Source: an uncultured Roseburia sp. (GTDB lineage Bacteria > Bacillota > Clostridia > Lachnospirales > Lachnospiraceae). From it: a DNA stretch of 15,831 nucleotides. Positions 7,087 to 14,937 of the stretch are shown piece by piece. Location: positions 1 to 15,831 of the forward strand of contig CAKRLC010000064.1 in the NCBI GenBank assembly GCA_934358955.1. Reading direction: 5' to 3'. The notes under the pieces are model-generated. The model had not been told where the DNA came from. It saw only the letters and a program-made list of their open reading frames with translations, and ran no database searches. Each line of letters begins with the position of its first letter. Position 1 is the first letter of the stretch. Position numbers and translations under genes: made by a program.

Positions 7087-8858
7087 AAGACGATAATCTG
7101 CGGGAAAATGGCAAAAATACAGGGACAAAAAAACGCAGAAGTGCAGTGGCTATTATGGGCAGCCTGATCGGACTGGTAAAACCCCTGATCCATATTATGC
7201 TTTTGGCAATCCTTCTTGGAACAGCAGGATATTTATGTGCTATATTTCTTACAATTCTGGCCAGCCAGGTCATCATACACGGACTTTTGACCGGGAAAAC
7301 CGGAATGGTTGTCCCGATGGAAAATCTGTGGCTGGCAGAAACTCCGGTGAAAACGATCATCACAGCTATGATCGTAATTGCAGTGCTTCGTGGAATCCTG
7401 CATTATGCAGAACAGTACTGTAATCATTTTATTGCATTTAAACTGTTGGCGATCATCCGCCATAAAGTATTTGCAGCATTAAGAAAACTCTGCCCGGCAA
7501 AACTGGAAGGCAGGGACAAGGGAAACCTCATTTCGATCATTACAACAGATATCGAATTGCTGGAAGTGTTCTATGCACATACCATTTCTCCGATCGCAAT
7601 TGCGGCACTGACCTCTTTTATTATGGTGCTCTTTATCGGAAACTATCATGTATCTGCCGGGCTCCTTGCATTGGCAGCCTATCTGACCGTTGGGGTTATA
7701 ATCCCAATCTGGAATGGAAAACGGGGCAGTCAGAAGGGAATGGAATTTAGAACAAACTTTGGAGAGCTGAACAGCTTTGTTCTGGATTCCCTGCGGGGAC
7801 TGGATGAGACGATCCAGTATGGTCAGGGGAAAAAGAGAAAAGAGCAGATGAGCCGGCAATCCAAAGAGCTTGCAGGAATGCAGGAGGATTTAAGCAAAAT
7901 GGAAGGCTCACAGCGTTCAGCCACGAACATGGTTATCCTTCTTGCGTCCTTTGGAATGCTGGCACTTTCAATGTGGCTTTATACGGGAGGCAAAATAGGA
8001 TTTGATGGGATCTTAACCTGTACGGTCGCAATGATGGGCTCCTTTGGACCGGTTGTTGCATTGTCAAACCTTTCAAATAATCTGAACCAGACATTAGCAA
8101 GCGGGGAACGTGTCCTTTCCCTTTTGGAAGAACATCCGTTAGTGGAAGAAATTTCGGCGGATGAGCAAATTACGGATCAGAAATCAAAAGAAGATACGGA
8201 TCGTGCATTTGCCGGGGCAAAAGCAGAACAGGTTACGTTTGCTTATGAAGATGAGATCATCTTAGACGATTATTCCATAAATCTTAAGCCGGGAAAGATT
8301 ACCGGGATTCATGGAGCGAGCGGTTCCGGAAAATCGACGCTCTTAAAGCTTTTGATGCGGTTCTGGGATGTGGAAAAGGGCAGCATATCGGTCGACGGTG
8401 AAGATGTCAGAAAGATTCCGACCAGACATCTGAGAAATATGGAAAGCTATGTGACGCAGGAAACGCATCTGTTTCATGATTCCATTGCAAATAACATAGC
8501 CATTGCCAGACCGGGCGCAGCAAGAGAAGAAATTATGGCGGCTGCAAAAAAGGCGTCCATCCATGACTTTATTATGACACTTCCGAAAGGATATGATACA
8601 GAAGTCGGAGAGCTTGGGGATACATTGTCAGGTGGTGAAAAGCAGAGGATTGGAATTGCAAGAGCCTTTCTTCACGATGCGCCGCTGATCTTACTGGATG
8701 AGCCGACTTCGAATCTGGATTCTTTAAATGAAGGGATGATTTTAAAATCGTTGCGGGAATCAGCTGAAAAGAAAACCGTTGTACTGGTATCCCATCGAGT
8801 GTCTACGATGAATATTGCAGATATCGTATATGAGATGGAAAACGGAAGAATTTCATAG
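7077..8858 (+). CDS. ABC exporter half-transporter, CydC-like (TMD-NBD)
   Basis: A 593-residue partner of the upstream gene. The membrane domain (about 30-345) contains the CydC-like stretch LRGILHYAEQYCNHFIAFKL (104-123). The ATPase domain is fully canonical: Walker A GASGSGKS (413-420), Q-loop Gln461 (YVTQETHLF), signature LSGGE (517-521), Walker B Asp541-Glu542, D-loop SNLD and His573. ATG 7077 lies inside the last codons of the upstream gene, with AGGAGG at 7061-7066, which supports coupled translation and equal stoichiometry. A charged linker (about 355-383) separates the two domains. No strong terminator follows before the hydrogenase promoter, so some read-through is possible. Confidence 0.88.
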   Translation: MRVKDDNLRENGKNTGTKKRRSAVAIMGSLIGLVKPLIHIMLLAILLGTAGYLCAIFLTILASQVIIHGLLTGKTGMVVPMENLWLAETPVKTIITAMIVIAVLRGILHYAEQYCNHFIAFKLLAIIRHKVFAALRKLCPAKLEGRDKGNLISIITTDIELLEVFYAHTISPIAIAALTSFIMVLFIGNYHVSAGLLALAAYLTVGVIIPIWNGKRGSQKGMEFRTNFGELNSFVLDSLRGLDETIQYGQGKKRKEQMSRQSKELAGMQEDLSKMEGSQRSATNMVILLASFGMLALSMWLYTGGKIGFDGILTCTVAMMGSFGPVVALSNLSNNLNQTLASGERVLSLLEEHPLVEEISADEQITDQKSKEDTDRAFAGAKAEQVTFAYEDEIILDDYSINLKPGKITGIHGASGSGKSTLLKLLMRFWDVEKGSISVDGEDVRKIPTRHLRNMESYVTQETHLFHDSIANNIAIARPGAAREEIMAAAKKASIHDFIMTLPKGYDTEVGELGDTLSGGEKQRIGIARAFLHDAPLILLDEPTSNLDSLNEGMILKSLRESAEKKTVVLVSHRVSTMNIADIVYEMENGRIS

Positions 8859-8939
8859 TTATATGCACTAAAAAAGCATGGTTTCATTTAGTACATGTGC
8901 CAAAATAAGAATGTACGTCAATAAAAACATCCCAGGTAC

Positions 8940-8967
8940 TTGTATTTCGCTACACATCAGGTATAAT
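8940..8967 (+). promoter_or_regulatory. Promoter of the [FeFe] hydrogenase gene
   Basis: TATAAT (8962-8967) is a perfect -10. The best -35 is TTGTAT (8940-8945) at 16 bp, matching only the first three positions. The start site would be near 8974, immediately before a Rex-like palindrome. Confidence 0.65.
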
Positions 8968-8975
8968 GTCTTATA

Positions 8976-8993
8976 TAGTTAAAAAATTAACGA
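8976..8993. promoter_or_regulatory. Rex-like redox operator at the hydrogenase promoter
   Basis: GTTAA (8978-8982), AAAA, TTAAC (8987-8991) form a perfect dyad. In its 18-bp context it matches the clostridial Rex consensus TTGTTAA-N4-TTAACAA except for one base on each outer flank. It begins about 2-4 bp after the predicted start site, where a bound repressor would block transcription. Rex senses the NADH/NAD+ ratio and is known to control hydrogenase genes in Clostridia, which fits the gene downstream. Confidence 0.7.
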
Positions 8994-9019
8994 GCAAAAA
9001 ATGAGTGAGGTATCCTACA

Positions 9020-10468
9020 ATGTACGCTGATGAAAATGTTATAAGAATTAAACATGATGTACTTTATGAAGTAGCAAAACTTGCATTTGCAGGTGAACTG
9101 AATGAGAAGAAAGAATATATTGCAACAGAACTGATTCCTGGTCCAACAGCAAATTTCCGTTGCTGTATTTACAAAGAGCGTGAGATCATCCGCCAGAGAG
9201 TAAGACTGGCTGAAGGAAAGGCTCCGGGAGCAATTGATGACGGTAATGTGATCCAGGTCATCAGCTCTGCGTGTGAAGACTGCCCGATTTCCAGCTATAC
9301 TGTAACAGAAAACTGCCAGAACTGCCTTGGAAAGGCATGTATCAATGCATGTAAATTTGGCGCGATCGAAGCTGGAAGATTACGTTCCCATATTGATCCA
9401 CAGAAATGTAAAGAGTGTGGTAAATGTGCACAGGCCTGTCCTTACAATGCGATCGCACATTTAAAGAGACCATGTAAATTCAGCTGTCCGGTCAATGCGA
9501 TCACTTATGATGAGAATGGTATTTCTGTCATTGATGATAAGAAATGTATCCGTTGTGGTAAATGTATCCACAGCTGTCCATTCGGAGCGATCGGATCTAA
9601 GACATTTATCGTTGATGTGATCGAAGCATTAAAATCCGGCAAGAAAGTATATGCAATGGCAGCTCCTGCTACAGAAGGTCAGTTTGGTGATTCCATTACT
9701 ATGAACAGCTGGAAGAAAGCAATGGAGAAGGTCGGCTTTGACGGATTCTTCGAAGTAGGTCTTGGTGGTGATATGACAGCTGCTTATGAAGCAGAAGAAT
9801 GGGCAGAAGCATACAAAGAAGGCAAGAAGAAAGTAACATCCTGCTGCCCTGCATTTGTAAATATGGTAAGACGTCATTATCCTGAACTTGCAGATTGCAT
9901 TTCAACAACAATTTCTCCGATGGCTGCTGTATCCCGTCTGATCAAAGCAAAAGATCCGGAAGCTGTTACCGTATTTATCGGACCATGTATTGCAAAGAAA
10001 TCCGAAGTTGTTGATCAGAAGATCGAAGGAAATGCAGATTATGTATTAACTTATTCTGAGATCCGTGCAATCATGAAAGCAAAGAGTGTTGCATTAGAAC
10101 CAGATGAGAATACATATCAGGAATCTTCCGTATATGGAAAGAGATTTGCAAATTCCGGCGGAGTAACAGCTGCTGTATTACAGAGCTTAAAAGAGTCTGA
10201 AGATGAGATCGACGCAAAGGTATGCAAATGTAATGGTGCTGCTGAATGTAAGAAAGCATTGTTATTACTCAAGGTAGGAAGATTACCGGAAGACTTTATC
10301 GAAGGTATGGTATGTGAAGGTGGATGCGTTGGCGGTCCAAGTTCCTTCGGAGATCAGAATGCGTTCAAGAAGACAAGAGATAATCTGATCAGCAATGCAG
10401 ATGAGCGCGGTATCCATGAGAACCTGAAGAATTATGATATGGACAGCTTCTCCATGCATCGTGAATAG
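9020..10468 (+). CDS. Monomeric [FeFe] hydrogenase, group B-like, with N-terminal ferredoxin domains
   Basis: A 482-residue iron-sulfur enzyme that reduces protons to H2, or oxidises it, probably with ferredoxin. The N-terminal part carries CEDC (85-88), CQNCLGKAC (99-107), CKECGKCAQACP (130-141) and CIRCGKCIHSCP (176-187), consistent with several [4Fe-4S] clusters. The H-cluster motifs are TSCCPAF (273-279, Cys275/276), GPCIAKK (321-327, Cys323) and VCEGGC (431-436, Cys432 and Cys436). The Gly before PC and the GGP end (instead of GGG) differ from group A enzymes and fit group B. ATG 9020 is preferred over GTG 9005 because GAGG (9007-9010) is its SD. Codon use leans to GGT, CGT and GCT, suggesting high expression. 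No HydE, HydF or HydG maturase lies in the window. Confidence 0.9.
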   Translation: MYADENVIRIKHDVLYEVAKLAFAGELNEKKEYIATELIPGPTANFRCCIYKEREIIRQRVRLAEGKAPGAIDDGNVIQVISSACEDCPISSYTVTENCQNCLGKACINACKFGAIEAGRLRSHIDPQKCKECGKCAQACPYNAIAHLKRPCKFSCPVNAITYDENGISVIDDKKCIRCGKCIHSCPFGAIGSKTFIVDVIEALKSGKKVYAMAAPATEGQFGDSITMNSWKKAMEKVGFDGFFEVGLGGDMTAAYEAEEWAEAYKEGKKKVTSCCPAFVNMVRRHYPELADCISTTISPMAAVSRLIKAKDPEAVTVFIGPCIAKKSEVVDQKIEGNADYVLTYSEIRAIMKAKSVALEPDENTYQESSVYGKRFANSGGVTAAVLQSLKESEDEIDAKVCKCNGAAECKKALLLLKVGRLPEDFIEGMVCEGGCVGGPSSFGDQNAFKKTRDNLISNADERGIHENLKNYDMDSFSMHRE

Positions 10469-10529
10469 AAATATATGCAATAGCAGGTACTGTAAAAGAA
10501 TGTACGATTGTTATTCATTATGAAATAGA

Positions 10530-10577
10530 AAGAGAGGGTAGCACACAGATTTTCTGTGCTGTAGCCCTTTCTTTTTT
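10530..10577 (+). terminator. Intrinsic terminator after the hydrogenase gene
   Basis: A strong hairpin: CACAGA (10544-10549) pairs with TCTGTG (10553-10558) at the tip, and GAGGG with CCCTTTC at the base, with an internal loop between. TTTTTT (10572-10577) follows directly. Confidence 0.85.
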
Positions 10578-10637
10578 ATGCAGGATATTATATACTGGAC
10601 AAACAGTGAAAATGAGGACACAGGAGAGAAGAACAAG

Positions 10638-11435
10638 ATGAAAAAAGCAGTTTTTTTTGATATTGATGGAACATTATGGAATCAGCAGATGCAGATACCG
10701 GAAAGTACAGTAAGCGCGGTACAGCAATTAAGAGAAAATGGACATTACGCATTTATCTGTAGTGGAAGAAGCAGGGCGAATATCCGTGATCAGAGACTGC
10801 TTGGCATCGGCTTTGACGGAGTGATCGCTGCCTGTGGGACTCATATTGATTTCCATGGGAAAAAAGAATATGAGAAGCTTTTTTCTGCTGAACAGACAGC
10901 GCATGTAATAGAAGTATTAAAAAAGCATCAGATGCCTATGGTATTGGAGGGACCGGATTATATTTATGTGGATGAAGAAGATTTTCCGGACGATCCGTAT
11001 GTTCTGTATCTGAGAAGAGAGCTTGGAGAGCATTTAAAAACCATCTCAATGCATGCGGAAGAAATTGTGATCAATAAATTAAGCTGTTCGATCAAAGCTG
11101 TAGATATTGCACAGGTAAAAAAGGAGCTCGGAACGGAGTTTGACATGATCGTACATCATGATGGAGGAATTGCAGAGATCGTTCCGGCAGGATATTCCAA
11201 GGCAACCGGAATTGAAAAAGTGTGTGAGATTTTTAATATTTCACATGAGAATACCTATGCTTTCGGAGACAGTGCGAACGATCTGGAAATGTTGTCCTAC
11301 GTGGAGCACAGTGTTGCAATGGGAAATGGGACAAAGGAGGCAAAAGAAGCCGCGGAGTATGTAACGGATGATATTGACAGGGATGGAATTTTAAAAGGGC
11401 TTTTGCACTATGGACTGATCGAATCCCTGCACTGA
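10638..11435 (+). CDS. Cof-type HAD-superfamily phosphatase (subclass IIB)
   Basis: A 265-residue hydrolase with all four HAD motifs: FFDIDGT (6-12, nucleophile Asp8 and acid/base Asp10), CSGRS (41-45, Ser42), Lys188 (YSKATG) and GDSANDLEML (210-219, Asp211 and Asp215). The large cap between motifs II and III is of the C2B type found in Cof/YidA sugar-phosphate phosphatases. Substrate cannot be predicted. ATG 10638 has AGGAGAG at 10622-10628. The frame is open to an upstream ATG at 10578, but that lies in the tail of the hydrogenase terminator and is rejected. The gene stands alone between two terminators. Confidence 0.9.
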   Translation: MKKAVFFDIDGTLWNQQMQIPESTVSAVQQLRENGHYAFICSGRSRANIRDQRLLGIGFDGVIAACGTHIDFHGKKEYEKLFSAEQTAHVIEVLKKHQMPMVLEGPDYIYVDEEDFPDDPYVLYLRRELGEHLKTISMHAEEIVINKLSCSIKAVDIAQVKKELGTEFDMIVHHDGGIAEIVPAGYSKATGIEKVCEIFNISHENTYAFGDSANDLEMLSYVEHSVAMGNGTKEAKEAAEYVTDDIDRDGILKGLLHYGLIESLH

Positions 11436-11438
11436 GAT

Positions 11439-11530
11439 AAAAATCTAAAAAAACTATAAAATCCAAGAAAAAATAAGATGGTATAAAAAAACGAGAAAAA
11501 AAGAGCATAAAAGAGAAAATAAGAATAAAA
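11439..11530. other. A-rich tract with roughly helically phased A-runs
   Basis: Nine runs of 4-7 A residues are centred near 11441, 11450, 11460, 11471, 11488, 11499, 11511, 11518 and 11529, mostly 9-11.5 bp apart. Such phasing predicts intrinsic curvature. It lies about 30-120 bp upstream of the groES -35. Confidence 0.5.
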
Positions 11531-11566
11531 TGGCAACTAAATGACTATAAATTTAGTTGCCATTTT
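11527..11566. terminator. Terminator hairpin between the HAD and groES genes
   Basis: A perfect 16-bp stem: AAAATGGCAACTAAAT (11527-11542) pairs with ATTTAGTTGCCATTTT (11551-11566) around an 8-nt loop. The T-run is contained in the stem end (TTTTATAG), so efficiency is uncertain. The A-rich left and T-rich right ends would let it work in either direction. Confidence 0.7.
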
Positions 11567-11585
11567 ATAGTGAAAAACATATTAT
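11557..11585 (+). promoter_or_regulatory. groESL sigma-A promoter
   Basis: TTGCCA (11557-11562) and TATTAT (11580-11585) each match consensus at 5 of 6 positions with a 17-bp spacer. Transcription would start near 11592, placing CIRCE at about +6. The -35 lies inside the right arm of the preceding terminator stem. Confidence 0.7.
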
Positions 11586-11596
11586 ATGACTATCGG

Positions 11597-11623
11597 TTAG
11601 CACTCAAAGAAAATGAGTGCTAA
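11597..11623. promoter_or_regulatory. CIRCE element (HrcA operator)
   Basis: TTAGCACTC (11597-11605), a 9-bp spacer and GAGTGCTAA (11615-11623) match the CIRCE consensus perfectly. It sits in the groES leader, the standard position for HrcA repression of groESL that is relieved by heat or protein-folding stress. Confidence 0.98.
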
Positions 11624-11679
11624 TAACAACAGATCAAAAGAAAAAAGAAAAGAATATAAATTGAATGGAGGCATTTATC

Positions 11680-11964
11680 ATGAAATTAGTACCATTAAGT
11701 GACAGAGTAGTTTTAAAACAGTGTGAAGCAGAGGAAACTACAAAATCCGGAATTATTCTTACAAGCAGCGCACAGGAAAAACCACAGGAAGCAGAAGTAA
11801 TCGCAGTTGGTCCTGGCGGAATGGTTGATGGAAAAGAAGTTACTATGCAGGTAAAAACAGGTCAGAAGGTAATTTATTCCAAATATGCAGGAACAGAAGT
11901 TAAATTAGATGGTGAAGAATACATTATCGTAAGACAGAACGACATTCTTGCAGTTGTTGAATAA
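11680..11964 (+). CDS. groES: Co-chaperonin GroES
   Basis: A 94-residue GroES/Cpn10 of normal length. MKLVPLSDRVVLKQ at the start, the mobile-loop region TTKSGIILTSSAQEKPQEAEVIAVGPG (seen as KSGIILTS and EAEVIAVGPG) and the end YIIVRQNDILAVVE are diagnostic. It forms the heptameric lid of the GroEL chamber in the cytoplasm. ATG 11680 is chosen over in-frame ATG 11665, because GGAGG (11667-11671) gives a proper 8-nt spacing and the upstream ATG overlaps the SD. It is first in the groESL operon under CIRCE. Confidence 0.98.
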   Translation: MKLVPLSDRVVLKQCEAEETTKSGIILTSSAQEKPQEAEVIAVGPGGMVDGKEVTMQVKTGQKVIYSKYAGTEVKLDGEEYIIVRQNDILAVVE

Positions 11965-11986
11965 TCAGATGATTTATGGAAATTGC

Positions 11987-12026
11987 AAATACAGCCGTTC
12001 TTAAAAAGACAGAGATCGTTGTATTT
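11987..12026 (+). other. Possible hairpin in the groES-groEL intercistronic gap
   Basis: AAATACA (11987-11993) is complementary to TGTATTT (12020-12026) in the 112-nt gap. The stem is only 7 A/T-rich pairs with a 26-nt loop. It might affect mRNA processing or relative yield, but stability is modest. Confidence 0.3.
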
Positions 12027-12070
12027 TGACATTTATTTATATGAAAAGAAATATAAAAAGAAAGAGGTAG

Positions 12071-13699
<1,629 letters not shown>

Positions 13700-13740
13700 A
13701 AGCAACAGAATTTGCGTAAAATACGGCAAAGAATATAGAT

Positions 13741-13771
13741 AAAAAAGAGAGTCAGACTGGCTCTCTTTTTT
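13741..13771 (+). terminator. Intrinsic terminator of the groESL operon
   Basis: AAAAAAGAGAG (13741-13751) pairs perfectly with CTCTCTTTTTT (13761-13771); the stem can extend through a G-U wobble. The T-run forms the right end of the stem. Confidence 0.9.
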
Positions 13772-13782
13772 ACGTTAGTGCA

Positions 13783-13811
13783 TTGCAGTCTTTTTTTTCA
13801 TGTGATACAAT
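13783..13811 (+). promoter_or_regulatory. Extended -10 promoter of the Nudix gene
   Basis: TACAAT (13806-13811) is a 5/6 -10 preceded by TGA, which forms an extended -10 (TGn). TTGCAG (13783-13788) is a weak -35 at 17 bp. Transcription would start about 22 bp before the ATG. Confidence 0.6.
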
Positions 13812-13840
13812 GATAAAAAGCGAAGGAAGGTGCCCAAAAT

Positions 13841-14365
13841 ATGCAGATACTGGCAGTGTTTGATGAAGAAAACTATGAACAGACAACAAAAATTTTGGAG
13901 AAATATACGATCCGTGGAATTATCATAAGAGATGGAAAAATTGCAATGCAGTGCAGCAGCGATGGGGAATACAAGATCCCGGGTGGTGGAATGGAACCGG
14001 GAGAGACATATCTGGATGCATTAGCAAGAGAGGTGAAGGAAGAGACCGGTCTTTCGATTATCCAGGAAACAGCAATAGAGCTTGGAGAGATCACAGAACG
14101 AAGACAGGATATTTTTGATAAAGAACAGATGTTCATCTGCCATTCTATTTTTTATTATTGTAAAGAAACAGGGGAAGAGTCAGAAATTCACCTGACCAAA
14201 AGTGAGATTGCAAAAGGGTATACATTGAAATGGGCAACGCCGCAGGAAATATACGAGAAAAATATTGCAGTTGAAAAGGATCCCTGGATCATCCGTGATA
14301 CAGCCTTTATCAAGATGATATTGGATGGAAAGTTTGAAGAGCTAAAAAATAGTTTCAATTTTTAG
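13841..14365 (+). CDS. Nudix hydrolase
   Basis: A 174-residue protein with a perfect Nudix box GX5EX7REUXEEXGU at residues 49-71: Gly49, Glu55, then REVKEETGL (63-71). Nudix enzymes cleave nucleoside diphosphates linked to another group, using Mg2+ held by the two Glu residues of REVxEE. The N-terminal 22 residues before the first strand (IRGIIIRDGKIAMQ) are an extension whose meaning is unclear. The substrate cannot be told; an ADP-ribose, nucleotide-sugar or damaged-nucleotide role is possible. AGGAAGG (13824-13830) is the SD. The stop codon lies inside a terminator stem. Confidence 0.9.
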   Translation: MQILAVFDEENYEQTTKILEKYTIRGIIIRDGKIAMQCSSDGEYKIPGGGMEPGETYLDALAREVKEETGLSIIQETAIELGEITERRQDIFDKEQMFICHSIFYYCKETGEESEIHLTKSEIAKGYTLKWATPQEIYEKNIAVEKDPWIIRDTAFIKMILDGKFEELKNSFNF

Positions 14366-14371
14366 CTTTTT
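14340..14371 (+). terminator. Terminator overlapping the Nudix stop codon
   Basis: AGCTAAAAA (14340-14348) pairs with TTTTTAGCT (14359-14367), followed by TTTT to 14371. The TAG stop (14363-14365) is part of the right arm, so a terminating ribosome would cover the hairpin. Confidence 0.65.
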
Positions 14372-14375
14372 CATA

Positions 14376-14381
14376 TATAAT
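14376..14381 (+). promoter_or_regulatory. Candidate -10 element for mgsA-degV
   Basis: A perfect TATAAT lies 70 bp upstream of the mgsA start. The hexamer 17 bp upstream is TTTCAA (14353-14358), a 3/6 match lying in the loop of the preceding terminator. Confidence 0.45.
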
Positions 14382-14451
14382 AAATCGTGACGGACAGATT
14401 TGATTTTTGATATCTGGACGGAAAATGAGACAACAGAGAAGGAGAAACAGA

Positions 14452-14922
14452 ATGGACGATAATTTTATTACACTTACAATTGGGAAAAAGAAAAATATTG
14501 CATTGATTGCACATGATAATAAAAAACCGGACCTGATCAACTGGTGTGAGGAGAACAAAGACATCCTGATGAAGCATACTCTTTGTGGAACCGGAACAAC
14601 TGCACGGATGATCACAGATCGCACTGGTTTACAGGTGAAGGGTTATAACAGCGGTCCTCTTGGTGGTGATCAGCAGATCGGCGCAAAGATCGTAGAAGGC
14701 AGAATTGATTTTGTAGTATTCTTTTCTGATCCTTTGACTGCACAGCCACATGATCCGGATGTGAAGGCTTTATTAAGAATTGCACAGGTTTATGATATTC
14801 CAATCGCAAACAACCGCGCATCAGCCGATTTTATGATCCGTTCTGTTTATATGGATCAGGAGTATGAGCATGAAGTGATCAACTTCAAAAAGAATATTAA
14901 GGAACGCTCTGAAACATTATAG
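14452..14922 (+). CDS. mgsA: Methylglyoxal synthase
   Basis: A 156-residue cytoplasmic enzyme converting dihydroxyacetone phosphate to methylglyoxal and phosphate, a bypass of lower glycolysis used when phosphate is short or sugar is in excess. Conserved residues are all present: AHDNKK (His21), the phosphate-binding CGTGTTA (45-51), GGDQQIGA with Asp73, Asp93, and QPHDPDV with His100 and Asp103. They correspond to E. coli His19, Asp71, Asp91, His98 and Asp101 with an offset of two. ATG 14452 has AAGGAGA at 14439-14445; the longer frame from a TTG at 14407 lacks an SD and adds a basic tail not seen in the family. Its stop codon overlaps the SD of the DegV gene, so the two form an operon. Confidence 0.96.
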   Translation: MDDNFITLTIGKKKNIALIAHDNKKPDLINWCEENKDILMKHTLCGTGTTARMITDRTGLQVKGYNSGPLGGDQQIGAKIVEGRIDFVVFFSDPLTAQPHDPDVKALLRIAQVYDIPIANNRASADFMIRSVYMDQEYEHEVINFKKNIKERSETL

Positions 14923-14937
14923 GAGGACGGGATTACG

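Noticed and set aside
8866..8902. Hairpin after the second ABC gene (ACTAAA paired with TTTAGT)
   Set aside because: Short A/T stem with a long loop and no T-run; not credible as a terminator.
10568..10596. Promoter for the HAD gene with TATACT at 10591
   Set aside because: The hexamer 17 bp upstream, TTTCTT, lies in the terminator tail and is a poor -35. Possible, but not supported enough to list.
12026..12057. Possible internal promoter before groEL (TTGACA, then TATAAA)
   Set aside because: The only -10-like hexamer at 12052 is 20 bp from the -35, too far; at 17 bp there is AAATAT. groEL is expected to be read from the groES promoter.
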